64,000 nt of DNA, from NCBI GenBank assembly GCA_963665185.2, contig CAXXPO010000014.1, positions 41,886-105,885 on the forward strand, given 5' to 3'. The translations under genes and the position numbers were made by a program. This document shows positions 51,319 to 60,232 of the stretch, piece after piece. The notes beneath the pieces are model-generated. The model was not told where the DNA came from. It searched no databases and worked only from the letters and a program-made list of their open reading frames with translations. The first letter of the stretch is position 1; each line of letters starts with the position of its first letter. This DNA is from G963665185 sp963665185. GTDB taxonomy: Bacteria; Desulfobacterota; Desulfovibrionia; Desulfovibrionales; Desulfovibrionaceae.

Positions 51319-52242
51319 CTACTTTTGAGGAGACACGGTTGCCGGCATCTTTGGGTGAATCTGTTTCGTACTGGTGCTGAGGACATAAGAGAAAATGGAT
51401 ACCAGGATGACCGCGCCGCCCGCCATGGTGGTGAGCGGGGGCTGTTCGTTAAAGAAGGCAAATGCCCATACCGGAGCCAGCACGGCGCTGATCAAGGTGA
51501 GTGTCGCCATTTCCGCGGCCGGTATATAGCGGGACGAGACCGCATTCAGCACCCGCCCGAGGGGAGCGGAAAACAGCCCCATGCATCCCATTATCAGCCA
51601 GGTATTCAGGCTGAAGTTGGAGGGCGTAGAGGGAATGAACATCACCAGGGCGATAAAGAGACCGCCTAATCCAACAACGGCGAGCCTGCTGATTTCTTTG
51701 TACTTTCTCCATAATGTTCCGTTAAGGCCGAGGCAGGAAACCGTGATGATGGCAAAGCCGTCTCCAAGGAAATTTCCTCCTTTCAGCGAGCCGTTGACCA
51801 CGATAAAGATGCCCAATATTACGCCTGCGATGGCCAGCCATAAGGATTTTTGCGTTTTTTCCCGCAGGATAATCCAAGAGACCAGAGCGGTGAAAATGGG
51901 GCGGGCGCTCATGATGAAGACCGTATTGGCCACGGAAGTATGCTTGATGCTGAGCACGAAGGTCGAGGCGCTGCCCACAATGAGGAGCGCCGAAACAACG
52001 ACGGGCCAACCGCTCTCCACCAATGTGCGCACAAGGCCTCTGGGGTCTGTTATCTGAATGAGCAGGGCCATGGAAATGGCGGAGAACAGACCGAAGAGAA
52101 AGGCGGTATCTACGCCGCCGACCCCGGAAAGACGTATGAAGACGGAGTCGAAGCTGAGGAGGAGTCCGCCTCCCAAGGCCGCTAGCCGTCCTTTTCCATG
52201 GTCGTTGTCGGGAAGTATTGTCTTTACTGACGAAATGTTCAT
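51319..52242 (-). CDS. EamA/DMT-superfamily transporter
   Basis: 307 aa with ten predicted membrane helices in two repeated EamA halves. TAFLFGLFSAISMALLIQI, FVLSIKHTSVANTVFIMSAR and LVSWIILREKTQKSLW are typical. It is probably an exporter of metabolites or drugs. AAAGGAG lies before the ATG. It is divergent from a TetR gene, with palindromes between them, so it is probably repressed by it. Confidence 0.9.
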   Translation of the reverse strand: MNISSVKTILPDNDHGKGRLAALGGGLLLSFDSVFIRLSGVGGVDTAFLFGLFSAISMALLIQITDPRGLVRTLVESGWPVVVSALLIVGSASTFVLSIKHTSVANTVFIMSARPIFTALVSWIILREKTQKSLWLAIAGVILGIFIVVNGSLKGGNFLGDGFAIITVSCLGLNGTLWRKYKEISRLAVVGLGGLFIALVMFIPSTPSNFSLNTWLIMGCMGLFSAPLGRVLNAVSSRYIPAAEMATLTLISAVLAPVWAFAFFNEQPPLTTMAGGAVILVSIFSYVLSTSTKQIHPKMPATVSPQK

Positions 52243-52261
52243 GGGGTGCTCCTTTGTGTTA

Positions 52262-52273
52262 TCATACTTATGA
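52262..52273. promoter_or_regulatory. Palindrome in the EamA/TetR intergenic region
   Basis: TCATA-CT-TATGA, 20 bases upstream of the EamA start; possible second regulator site. Confidence 0.4.
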
Positions 52274-52313
52274 GTGTGGTAATGAGAGCTTTCGTGATCC
52301 GTGTCAAGAAAAA

Positions 52314-52329
52314 CATACTGACTAGTATG
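52314..52329. promoter_or_regulatory. TetR operator candidate
   Basis: Perfect palindrome CATACT-GACT-AGTATG between eamA and tetR. The same sequence form recurs in tandem at 60037-60075 upstream of the second TetR gene. Confidence 0.6.
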
Positions 52330-52355
52330 ATTTTGTTTTTGAAAGGAAGAGCGGC

Positions 52356-52946
52356 ATGAAAAAAAGCGAACAGAAAAAAGAGCAGAAGCGGAACGATATT
52401 ATCCGGGCTGCCCAGGAAACCTTCCGCACGGATGGGTATATTGGAGCCAGCATGGACAAGATTGCCCAATGCGCCGGGGTGACCAAGCAAACCGTGTACA
52501 GGTATTTTCCTTCAAAGGAGGTGCTGTTCCAGGCTTCGCTTGAAGCCCGGCGGGCAGGCCTGGACAGGCAGTTTCAGGGAGAACTGGCAGGGGAAGACCC
52601 GTACGAGGCCCTTACTCGTTTTGCCATTGGCTTTCTCCAGCTGCACATGTCCGAAGATCACTTGGCCGGGGTGCGCCTTTTGGTTGCGGAAGGGCCGAAA
52701 GCTCCGGAGCTGACCCGGGCTTTTTTTGCCTTTGGCCCGCACAGGACGGCGGACTGTCTGAAAGAATTCTTAACCACGAAATTTCATGTTGACGATCCGG
52801 AATATGCCGCAAAAATGTTTCTCAGCACTCTGCTTGCCCTGCGCATGAACGTCCTTGTGGGGCTTATTCCCGTTCCGACGCACGAGGATATTGTCCGCCA
52901 TGCGGAACGAACCGTGGCAGTCTTTATGAACCGGCTCAAGGAATAA
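52356..52946 (+). CDS. TetR-family repressor, first copy
   Basis: 196 aa. The HTH contains GASMDKIAQCAGVTKQTVYR, followed by YFPSK; the C-terminal ligand-binding domain is of the TetR_C type. GGAAGAG precedes the ATG. It likely represses the divergent EamA exporter through CATACT/AGTATG. Its HTH is nearly identical to that of the gene at 60283. Confidence 0.93.
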   Translation: MKKSEQKKEQKRNDIIRAAQETFRTDGYIGASMDKIAQCAGVTKQTVYRYFPSKEVLFQASLEARRAGLDRQFQGELAGEDPYEALTRFAIGFLQLHMSEDHLAGVRLLVAEGPKAPELTRAFFAFGPHRTADCLKEFLTTKFHVDDPEYAAKMFLSTLLALRMNVLVGLIPVPTHEDIVRHAERTVAVFMNRLKE

Positions 52947-53156
52947 TGTCGGGTTGCGGCCCGGCTGAAATCCTTTTTCATAAAGAAAAGCGGTGTGACG
53001 TCGGGGAGGCTGAACTTTCACCCTTGCCCGCCATTGCGGCATCCAGACAAGATGTGCAGAATACAGCCCGCGAAGCGAAAGCCCGGAGCAACGATATCTG
53101 GCGCGAGATCGAGCAGACAACATTCGTTGTTTCTGAATACACATAATATACTACCT

Positions 53157-53819
53157 ATGGGGAATTCATTGGACTTTTCAGCAGCAATTTTCGATTTGGA
53201 CGGTACCCTTTTGTACACTCTGGAAGAGATAGCAACCGCGGGCAACGATGCCCTGGCCCGTTTGGGGTATCCGACGCACCCTGTGAACGCATACAAGCAT
53301 TTTGTAGGCGGCGGAGCAAAGAAACTTGCTTTGCGCATGCTGCCCCCGGACCAGCAGACCCAGGAAGTGTTCAGCCGTTTGGCCCCCATTCTTCAGGAAG
53401 AATTCAACCGGTCGCTGAACACCGTTGCGACCCCGTACCCTGGAATTGTCGAAGCGCTTCACAAGCTGGAAGAATCGGGGAAAAAGTACGCCGTACTTTC
53501 GAACAAGCCGGAGAAGTTCAGCAAGGATGCCATTCGCAAATTTCTGCCCCATGCGAATTTCTTTGAAGTGCGGGGAGGGCGTGACGACATGCCTCTCAAG
53601 CCCGCGCCGGACAGCGCTTTGGCCCTTGCCCGGAACATGGGTGTGGAGCCGGAGCGTACGCTTTTTGTGGGCGATTCGGATGTGGACATGCTTACGGCCT
53701 CCAATGCCGGGATGATCGGCGTCGGGGCGGCCTGGGGATATCGCGGCGCGGACGAGCTTGCCAAAGCAGGGGCGCAGGTCGTTGTGGATGCATCCGAGGA
53801 CCTGATAAAGCTGTTTTGA
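53157..53819 (+). CDS. HAD-family phosphatase, phosphoglycolate phosphatase-like
   Basis: 220 aa. Motif I AAIFDLDGTLLYT with the nucleophile Asp, motif II VLSNKPEKFS, motif III KPAPDSALAL and motif IV VGDSDVDMLTA are all present, with a cap domain between I and II. The substrate is probably 2-phosphoglycolate or a similar small phosphate. No good Shine-Dalgarno precedes the ATG; longer in-frame starts run into non-conserved sequence. Confidence 0.9.
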   Translation: MGNSLDFSAAIFDLDGTLLYTLEEIATAGNDALARLGYPTHPVNAYKHFVGGGAKKLALRMLPPDQQTQEVFSRLAPILQEEFNRSLNTVATPYPGIVEALHKLEESGKKYAVLSNKPEKFSKDAIRKFLPHANFFEVRGGRDDMPLKPAPDSALALARNMGVEPERTLFVGDSDVDMLTASNAGMIGVGAAWGYRGADELAKAGAQVVVDASEDLIKLF

Positions 53820-53921
53820 CGCGCGCCCGAACCATCGGGTAAAGGTTCTTTTTTGTTGTCCGTGTTCGGGGGCAAACCAGAATTTTTTATATTACCACGA
53901 GATAAGGGAGCAGCAGGGAAT

Positions 53922-54530
53922 ATGGCGCAAATAGTTTTGGCCTCGCACAACAAGGGCAAAGTCGTCGAACTGAAGCAGATGCTGTCCGAGTTCGGCATTG
54001 AAGTGCGCAGTCTGGCGGAATACCCGGAGATCGGGGAAATCGTCGAGGACGGAGAGACCTTTGAGGAGAACTGCCTCATCAAGGCCCGCGCCGTGTGCAA
54101 GGCAACTGGCAAAATCGCAGTTGCCGACGATTCCGGCCTTGAAGTCGACTCCCTGGGCGGACGGCCCGGCGTCTACACCGCCCGCTACGCTGGCGAGCAT
54201 GCCACGGACGAAGAAAATTACACCAAGCTCCTGGGTGAACTCGGCGACCTGCCCGACGAGAAACGCGGCGCGCAGTTCGTGTGCGTGGTCGCTGCCGTGG
54301 CACCCAACGGAGAAATCATTACCGCGCGCGGACAGTGGCGGGGACGCATAGGCTACAAGCCCGTTGGAGAGAACGGCTTCGGCTACGACCCCGTATTCAC
54401 AGATCCAGAACTCGGCCGCACCAATGCCCAGCTTACCCGCGAAGAAAAAAACGCCCGCTCACATCGCGGCAATGCCCTGCGCCTGCTGTTGGAACAGTGG
54501 CCGGATTTTTGGGAAAAAGTGGGAGGATAG
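53922..54530 (+). CDS. rdgB: XTP/dITP diphosphatase RdgB (HAM1)
   Basis: 202 aa. Family start IVLASHNKGKVVELKQML, ADDSGLEVDSLGGRPGVYTA and GFGYDPVF are all present. It hydrolyses non-canonical purine triphosphates to the monophosphates. Start ATG at 53922, because upstream in-frame codons do not match the family. It follows the HAD gene on the same strand. Confidence 0.96.
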   Translation: MAQIVLASHNKGKVVELKQMLSEFGIEVRSLAEYPEIGEIVEDGETFEENCLIKARAVCKATGKIAVADDSGLEVDSLGGRPGVYTARYAGEHATDEENYTKLLGELGDLPDEKRGAQFVCVVAAVAPNGEIITARGQWRGRIGYKPVGENGFGYDPVFTDPELGRTNAQLTREEKNARSHRGNALRLLLEQWPDFWEKVGG

Positions 54531-54594
54531 CCGGAAAGGCATCTCTTTGGCGCCAGGATATTCTGTTTGTATGGTCCTGTCGTTTATGTGCGCG

Positions 54595-55239
54595 TTATAT
54601 TTTTTGATGGGGAAGTACGATGATGCTGCCGACTGTCGACTGTCTATCGAGCAGTTTACACTTCCCATTGATATTCACGATCTCCGGGATAAGCCTGGGA
54701 TAGTATTCATATGGCCCTTTTTTGTGGATTTTCAGAGGTTCGGGAACGTTTTCAAGCATTGAGCAGAAGGTGGGATCGGCGGGGTCGAGAAGAATGGGGC
54801 CTTCCGGTGTTTTCGTATAGAGTACGGAGTGGCCTTGTGCGTAGCGGGTGAGGCCCAGGATCGCCGAACTTCCGATCGGGAGTGTGTTCAACCGGGATGC
54901 GAATTCTTCCACATTCGCCTTGTTTTCTATGGCTGGAGTGAAATACGGGATATGGATAAGTTTATTTTTTTGGAGGAGCTGAAGCCCTAGTGTTTTGTCG
55001 TCTATCCCGTATTGGTTGAAATAGTCTGGTTTCAATCTGTGTTGAGGGACTCTGCCCTGATTCATCAGCAGAAGGGCGCTGTCCATTACGGTACTTTCAC
55101 TGACGGTTACTTGAGGGTTTGTGTTTTTGATGAACATGGCAAGGGAGCACAGAAAACAAGAATTCTTGTAGGACTGCTGGAGGTAGTATTTCATTATCTG
55201 GCTACTTCCGAAAAATAGGGTCAGCCATTCTTTTCCCAT
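54595..55239 (-). CDS. Papain/C39-like cysteine protease-fold protein
   Basis: 214 aa. LQQSYKNSCFLCSLAMF resembles the catalytic Cys region of C39 peptidases, QGHSVLYT has the His, and LLDPADP the Asp, giving a possible Cys-His-Asp triad. No transporter domain follows and no signal peptide is obvious. The ATG at 55239 has GGAG upstream (a second ATG lies at 55251). The gene is AT-rich and may be acquired. Real substrate and activity are unknown. Confidence 0.6.
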   Translation of the reverse strand: MGKEWLTLFFGSSQIMKYYLQQSYKNSCFLCSLAMFIKNTNPQVTVSESTVMDSALLLMNQGRVPQHRLKPDYFNQYGIDDKTLGLQLLQKNKLIHIPYFTPAIENKANVEEFASRLNTLPIGSSAILGLTRYAQGHSVLYTKTPEGPILLDPADPTFCSMLENVPEPLKIHKKGPYEYYPRLIPEIVNINGKCKLLDRQSTVGSIIVLPHQKI

Positions 55240-55849
55240 GCAGGTCTCCATTGGTTGATGCGTATTTGGCCCAGACTATATTGCATTCCAAAATTTAGGC
55301 AAACATTTTTTGCGGAATGCCTGTATCGAGATGACCTCTCGCTACAGGCATTCCGGCCTGGGCGGTGTGGCTGCAAGGACTGAGTCGGTCCGGGCGCCGG
55401 GGCAGGCCGTATTGCCGTCGGGGGAAAGGAGAGACGCCGTGATGCGGTCTGTTGCGTGTTTTTCAGACCCGTTCGGCCTGACTTCTTTTCTTGAATGCCG
55501 TATGGTATTGCTGTACCCTCCGGCCGCCCCCAAGGGGAGTGACCGATGCCGTGGCAGCGTCCAGCCTGTGCGTTGCACTGCGGGGATTGATTTTCCAGGC
55601 CGGCAAAGCATGTTCCGCACCCCGCACTTCCGCTCGTGTCGCGTTCGTTACATTCGTATCATTATAAATGCAGCAGAACGAGCGGCAAGCCACATGGTGG
55701 GCATAGCCCGCCATGCACCGCCAAAGGCGGCGTGAGCGAACCTGAAAACCGCGGTTCTCAGATCGCGGTCCTCCGCAGGATACGTAGACATATTTTGCGG
55801 ACATCACACTCGTTGAAAATCCCAGCCAACCCAGCCAATCGAGGCAGCC
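55240..55849. other. Intergenic region without a supported gene
   Basis: No credible coding sequence across about 610 bases. It contains a 13-bp perfect hairpin at 55313-55355 (CGGAATGCCTGTA / TACAGGCATTCCG) and a family B palindrome near 55776. A longer plus-strand frame at 55310-55735 has atypical composition and no ribosome site. Confidence 0.5.
55774..55806. repeat. Short palindromic repeat family B, copy 3 (inverted)
   Basis: CCGCAGGATACGTAGACATA then TTTTGCGGACATC, 45 bases upstream of the FAD oxidoreductase. Its inverse complement aligns with the copy at 22068. Confidence 0.5.
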
Positions 55850-57406
55850 ATGAAGCCTGTTTCCGTGGAAGTGAAGCTCGACCCCGACCTCATCGACCAG
55901 CCGGACGCCATCCGCAGGGCCGCTCTGCAAAAGGCTGGCGTGGGCGACGACAGGGATGTTTCAACCCGCGTCACGCGGCGTTCCATCGACGCCCGTTCCA
56001 AGCGCCCGCTTTTCGTGCTCCAGGTTGCCGTGGGCGAACCGGACGCGGTCGAACCGCAGGGGGCCGTGTTCAGACCGGTCAGGCTCGGGGAGCGCCGGGT
56101 GGTCATTGTCGGGTCGGGTCCGGCCGGATATTTCGCGGCCCTGACCCTTTTGGAGCACGGCATCCGGCCCGTGATTCTCGAGCGCGGCAAGGACGTGAAC
56201 GAACGGCGCAAGGATCTGAAGCAGATCTATACCCGGGGGGAGATCGACCCGGATTCGAACTATTGTTACGGAGAGGGCGGGGCCGGAACCTATTCCGACG
56301 GCAAGCTCTACACCCGTGCCAGCAAGCGGGGCAACGTGGGCAGGGTGCTGGATCTCTTCATCGCCAATGGCGCTTCCGGCGACATCCGTATCGACACGCA
56401 TCCACATCTCGGCTCCAACATGCTGCCCCGGATCGTGCGCAGAATGCGCGAAGCCATTGTGGATTGCGGCGGAGAAGTCCGTTTCGGCGCGTGTGTGGAC
56501 GATTTTCTTCTGGAGGAAGGGCGGATGGCCGGAGTCCGCATCAACGGCGGCGAGCGCGTTTATGCCGATGCCGTGCTGCTGGCCACGGGCCACTCGGCCA
56601 GGGACATCTTTCGCGCCCTGGTTGCCCGCGGCATTGCGGTGGAAGCCAAGCCGTTCGCCATGGGTGTGCGTATCGAGCACCCCCAGGCGGTCATCGACAG
56701 GATTTTCTACCACCAGTCGCCCAGGCACGGAAACCTGCCGGCGGCCAGCTACCGGATTGCCACGCAGGTGGACGGACGGGGAGTCTTTTCCTTTTGCATG
56801 TGTCCCGGCGGATACGTTGTTCCCGCCTCCACCGCGCCCGGCGAACTCGTGCTGAACGGCATGAGCCTGGCCGCCCGCAACGCCCCCTATGCCAATGCCG
56901 GACTGGTGGCGGAAATCCGTCTGGAGGACGTCGGCGGGAACGGCGATCCCCTGCGTGCGCTGCATTTTCAGGCGGCCGTGGAAAAACGCATGTTCGAGGC
57001 GGGTGACGGCACGACCCTGAAGGCCCCTGCGCAACGGGTTGACGACTTCGTGGCCGGTAGAATTTCCGCCGATCTGCCGGAAACATCCTATATTCCGGGC
57101 ATATACCCAGCTCCTGTGCATGAACTGCTGCCGTCCGTTGTCGGGGCGAGCTTGCGCAGGGCACTGCCCGAGCTTGGCCGCAAGTTCAGGGGATTCGATT
57201 CCGCCGAAGCCAAGGTCCTGGCCGTGGAGTCGCGCACCAGTTCGCCCGTGCGCATACCGCGCGACAGGCGGACGCTCGAACATATTCAGGTTCGCGGGTT
57301 GTTTCCCTGCGGCGAAGGGGCCGGCTACGCCGGAGGCATTGTTTCCGCGGCCATGGATGGGGAAGGCTCCGCCCTGGCCGTTGTCCGGGCTTTGGCCGCG
57401 GATTGA
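55850..57406 (+). CDS. FAD-dependent oxidoreductase (COG2509-type)
   Basis: 518 aa. An N-terminal extension of about 80 residues precedes a dinucleotide-binding VVIVGSGPAGYFAALTL and LERGKDVNERRKD. Further family motifs are YGEGGAGTYSDGKLYTR and the C-terminal GLFPCGEGAGYAGGI. It is predicted to bind FAD and probably NAD(P)H. Proteins of this group are common in anaerobes and of unknown physiological substrate. The next gene is convergent. Confidence 0.88.
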   Translation: MKPVSVEVKLDPDLIDQPDAIRRAALQKAGVGDDRDVSTRVTRRSIDARSKRPLFVLQVAVGEPDAVEPQGAVFRPVRLGERRVVIVGSGPAGYFAALTLLEHGIRPVILERGKDVNERRKDLKQIYTRGEIDPDSNYCYGEGGAGTYSDGKLYTRASKRGNVGRVLDLFIANGASGDIRIDTHPHLGSNMLPRIVRRMREAIVDCGGEVRFGACVDDFLLEEGRMAGVRINGGERVYADAVLLATGHSARDIFRALVARGIAVEAKPFAMGVRIEHPQAVIDRIFYHQSPRHGNLPAASYRIATQVDGRGVFSFCMCPGGYVVPASTAPGELVLNGMSLAARNAPYANAGLVAEIRLEDVGGNGDPLRALHFQAAVEKRMFEAGDGTTLKAPAQRVDDFVAGRISADLPETSYIPGIYPAPVHELLPSVVGASLRRALPELGRKFRGFDSAEAKVLAVESRTSSPVRIPRDRRTLEHIQVRGLFPCGEGAGYAGGIVSAAMDGEGSALAVVRALAAD

Positions 57407-57633
57407 GACGACCGTCCCCGGTCCCCGGCAGGGTGCCGGAAAGCCCCCCGGAGTTTTCCCTGCATTTTTTGTTTTCACGGGGGATGGCGCGTGGCTTCCG
57501 ATACGCGCCGTCCTTGAATTCTTTCATGGCGCCGCAGCTTCGGGCCTTTGCCGGCAGGATGGGGCGGACGCCTTTGCGTTTTCGCACACCGGTGCGGCAC
57601 CCTCTTCAAAGGACAGGCGGGGCCGGGACCTCT

Positions 57634-58755
57634 CTACGCCCGGCGGCGGACCAGCGTGACCGGGGCGATGTCCACGACCTCGGCCAGGGATTGCTGGATG
57701 GTGAATTCCTGTTGCGGTTGTCCTTCTTTTCTGGGCAGCCAGCCCCTCAGATATATCCAGTCGGCATCCCGCCCCTCCCAGAGTTTGAGGGTCGCATCCC
57801 CTTCGGTCTGCGCGGTGAGTCCTTTGCGCCGGACCAGGACGGGATCTCCCTTTTGCGGGGGGAGCCAGGGGTCGCAGTAGACGATGTTGCCGGATTGAAT
57901 GCCTGCCGGAAGCATGGAATCGCCAATGGCCATGGCCGCCAGGACGCCTTGGCGAAGCAGGGGGGATGAGGTCGCCACTGCCAGCTTGGTGCTGGCCGAC
58001 CAGCCGGACAGGCCGCATTGCGCCAGTCCGATGATGGGAATTTCCGTTCCCGGCGGGAGGATGCCCGATGGCGACATGTTCGGGAGGAACCGTCCGTGGG
58101 CGTCCTCCCCCCCCGCCGGGGGCGGGGGGGGGCTCCCCAGGGATTCCGCGTCCTGCGCATAGTCTGGGTTGTCGCAATGCTCCGGGTATTTGTTTTCCCT
58201 GTTTTTGCGGCGCAACGGCATGAGTGGGCCGTCCTGTTCGTATTGTCCCCTGGTAAGAAGCGGATAGCCGATCTGCGCAATCAGGAAGTTCATGTTGATG
58301 CGGTATCGGATCGCCCAGTTCCGCAGGGCGGTCGCGGGCGGCGACATCTTTCGGTCCAGTATGGCGGCCAGTTCCTGCGGAGTGATGCCGCCGGCCCGTG
58401 CGAACCGTTCCGGAGCGGCGTCCAGTTCGCCGTAGACGATGTCCCGCAGGGCGTCGGCCATACAGGAAAATGCTGTATTTTCTTTCATGGATTGCGGATT
58501 CGCGTGCATCTCGCCTGTTCCGGTCAGCAGCCAGTTCGTGTTCACTTCGTATTGTTCGGCCAGCAGGATGAGTATCTTGGCGGAGGGATAGGATTTTCCG
58601 GAGCAGTAGTCGCCGATGGTTTGGGGACGTACTCCGAGTTGCGAGGCCAATTCCGCTCTTGTAAGCTTCAAGCCGTTAATAAGTATCTTGAAACGTTCAC
58701 TAACGGATATTCTCCGTTCTTCAGGGGTTCTTACTTGCGGTTTTTCTGTTGGCAC
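57634..58755 (-). CDS. Phage-type repressor with HTH and S24/LexA-like peptidase domain
   Basis: 373 aa from a GTG. The first HTH is LTRAELASQLGVRPQTIGDY, and a second HTH-like unit appears around residues 120-160. A Pro/Gly-rich linker (GSPPPPPAGGED) is followed by the S24 domain with AIGDSMLP carrying Ser and DATLKLW carrying Lys. AQCG before the domain may be the autocleavage site. It is divergent from three small genes, the layout of a prophage immunity region. No integrase or structural genes accompany it. Confidence 0.8.
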   Translation of the reverse strand: MPTEKPQVRTPEERRISVSERFKILINGLKLTRAELASQLGVRPQTIGDYCSGKSYPSAKILILLAEQYEVNTNWLLTGTGEMHANPQSMKENTAFSCMADALRDIVYGELDAAPERFARAGGITPQELAAILDRKMSPPATALRNWAIRYRINMNFLIAQIGYPLLTRGQYEQDGPLMPLRRKNRENKYPEHCDNPDYAQDAESLGSPPPPPAGGEDAHGRFLPNMSPSGILPPGTEIPIIGLAQCGLSGWSASTKLAVATSSPLLRQGVLAAMAIGDSMLPAGIQSGNIVYCDPWLPPQKGDPVLVRRKGLTAQTEGDATLKLWEGRDADWIYLRGWLPRKEGQPQQEFTIQQSLAEVVDIAPVTLVRRRA

Positions 58756-58796
58756 GTGCGTTCTTTTTGCTATTTTTGAGGGAATAAAAAGAAAAA

Positions 58797-58818
58797 GCGA
58801 TACATTGACCAGTATTGC
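58797..58818. promoter_or_regulatory. Repressor operator candidate
   Basis: GCGATAC-N8-GTATTGC, one mismatch between half-sites, in the divergent gap between the S24 repressor and the small genes. Confidence 0.45.
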
Positions 58819-58844
58819 AAATTTTTAAGAAGGTATTGAGAAAA

Positions 58845-59159
58845 ATGTCAGAACGCAAGCGGGAACTCAAGAAATGGCTGATCGACAACCCCCTGGACCC
58901 TGACCGGATTGAGGCTGCGGCGGCGAGGACCGGGCTGGCGCCGGTCACATTGCGGTGTTACCTCTCAAAACCCACCATGCCCCGAAAGGTTCACGAGGAA
59001 TTTGTGAACATGGGAATTCCCGTCGCGCTCCTGCCGCGTCAGACGCAGACCAAGGAAGAGTTGATCGCCGAAAACAGAACCCTGCGGCGGCGACTTTCCA
59101 AGTACGAGCCGGATTTCAAGGTCGAGCCGTACTTCACATCTTCCGAGGCGAGGATGTGA
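58845..59159 (+). CDS. Small DNA-binding-like protein, prophage-associated
   Basis: 104 aa, beginning MSERKRELKKWLIDNPLDPD. DRIEAAAARTGLAPVTLRCY reads as a helix-turn-helix, followed by a charged C-terminal coil (KEELIAENRTLRRRLSK). Its position opposite the repressor suggests a Cro-like or early regulatory role. The stop is one base before the next ATG. Confidence 0.6.
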   Translation: MSERKRELKKWLIDNPLDPDRIEAAAARTGLAPVTLRCYLSKPTMPRKVHEEFVNMGIPVALLPRQTQTKEELIAENRTLRRRLSKYEPDFKVEPYFTSSEARM

Positions 59160-59160
59160 C

Positions 59161-59406
59161 ATGTCCTTCGATCCCAAGAGTCCTTCCGGGGCGACACCCG
59201 GACGAAAGGAGGCAGGGCGGACCGCAGCCCGTGACGCAGGGCAGAATGGCTGTCCGCGGGGGGGGATCTGCCCGACGCCCTGCATCCGCAGGTTGTATGC
59301 CGAGTGCCCGCACGGGTATCCGTGGGGACCATGGCGGGAGGAAGGGGAGAGCTTTCTTACAAGGGAAGATTGCCTCGCGTGGCTCAAAAGGCATGGCGGC
59401 ATCTGA
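59161..59406 (+). CDS. Small hypothetical protein, prophage-associated
   Basis: 81 aa, beginning one base after the previous stop. A Cys/Pro-containing N-terminus (NGCPRGGICPTPCIRR) precedes ECPHGYPWGPWREEG and a helical end. The four Cys could bind zinc. No family is recognised, but coupling to the previous gene supports reality. Confidence 0.5.
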   Translation: MSFDPKSPSGATPGRKEAGRTAARDAGQNGCPRGGICPTPCIRRLYAECPHGYPWGPWREEGESFLTREDCLAWLKRHGGI

Positions 59407-59509
59407 TTCGTCCGGCGGTTGCCGCCACGTTCCACCTTTTGACAAATGAAACGGTGTGTGGCTCCGGCCATTCTTCAATGGCTCATTCCACGCAGGGGGA
59501 GTGCAGGTT

Positions 59510-59787
59510 CTATGGTTCAGGCAGCACATGACGCCATCCGGGGGCGGGGCAACGGCCCGTCGAGGGTGTCGAGGGTGTCGAGGGTGTCGATGGTGTCGAT
59601 GGTGTCGATGGTGCGCCTTGCGCCGTGCGGAGTCAATCGGAAGGCCGTACGTTCCGATTTTGCGGGAAAAAGAAAGATGGGCGTTGGCCGGCATGTAAAG
59701 CTTTTTCTTGTGGCGCTGCCGTCTTGTTCCATTCTGGGCTGGCTTGTCGGCGTATGGTTGGCGTGGTTGATTTTCGGGGGCGTGTGA
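59510..59787 (+). CDS. Small protein with nine-base repeat tract and C-terminal membrane helix
   Basis: 91 aa reading MVQAAHDAIRGRGNG, then RVS/MVS triplets encoded by the 59561-59613 repeat, then a basic region and a terminal hydrophobic segment (LPSCSILGWLVGVWLAWLIF). No family recognised. It could be non-functional; the repeat changes only the number of triplets. Confidence 0.35.
59561..59613 (+). repeat. Nine-base tandem repeat, six units
   Basis: Three CGAGGGTGT units followed by three CGATGGTGT units (the last incomplete). Copy-number change would be in frame if the region is translated. Confidence 0.9.
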
Positions 59788-60036
59788 TTCTTTTGGGGGC
59801 AGGCTGTTGAAAAGCAGCCTGTGCGGACGTGGCGGTCTTTCCGGCTCAGGGCCGGGGTGATTTTTTTCCTGCCTGTCGCACGCCTCCCTTTTTTGCCTGG
59901 GGCGTGTGCTTTTTATCCGAAATTCCTCTCTTTGGTCTGTCATCTCTCCGTGAAAAGGCGAGCCGGGTTTGCTGGTGTCCCGGCACTGGCTTATGCGGTA
60001 GTGCGTTTCTGCCTGCCCTCCGTGAACGGCTTGTGT

Positions 60037-60075
60037 CATACTGTGCAGTATTGCTAATACATACTTGACGGTATG
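60037..60075. promoter_or_regulatory. Tandem TetR operator candidates
   Basis: CATACT-GTGC-AGTATT (60037-60052) and CATACT-TGAC-GGTATG (60060-60075) both match the form of the site at 52314. They lie about 210 bases before the second tetR. Confidence 0.55.
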
Positions 60076-60232
60076 ATATGGTGGTGGTATCTCCTGTTGC
60101 AGTGCCGCGTCCGCCCGGCCCTCCTGCATGGAGGTTGCCTGTGAATACGACATGGAACACGGCGGGCCGGGGGAAATCTCCGCCAGGAGCGGCATGGCGA
60201 TTTTGAAAACCGAATTTTTGTCATCGTGATTG

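Noticed and set aside
55310..55735. 141-codon plus-strand frame in the intergenic region
   Set aside because: No ribosome site, no recognisable domain and atypical composition.
59561..59613. Second CRISPR array
   Set aside because: Nine-base uninterrupted tandem repeats without spacers.
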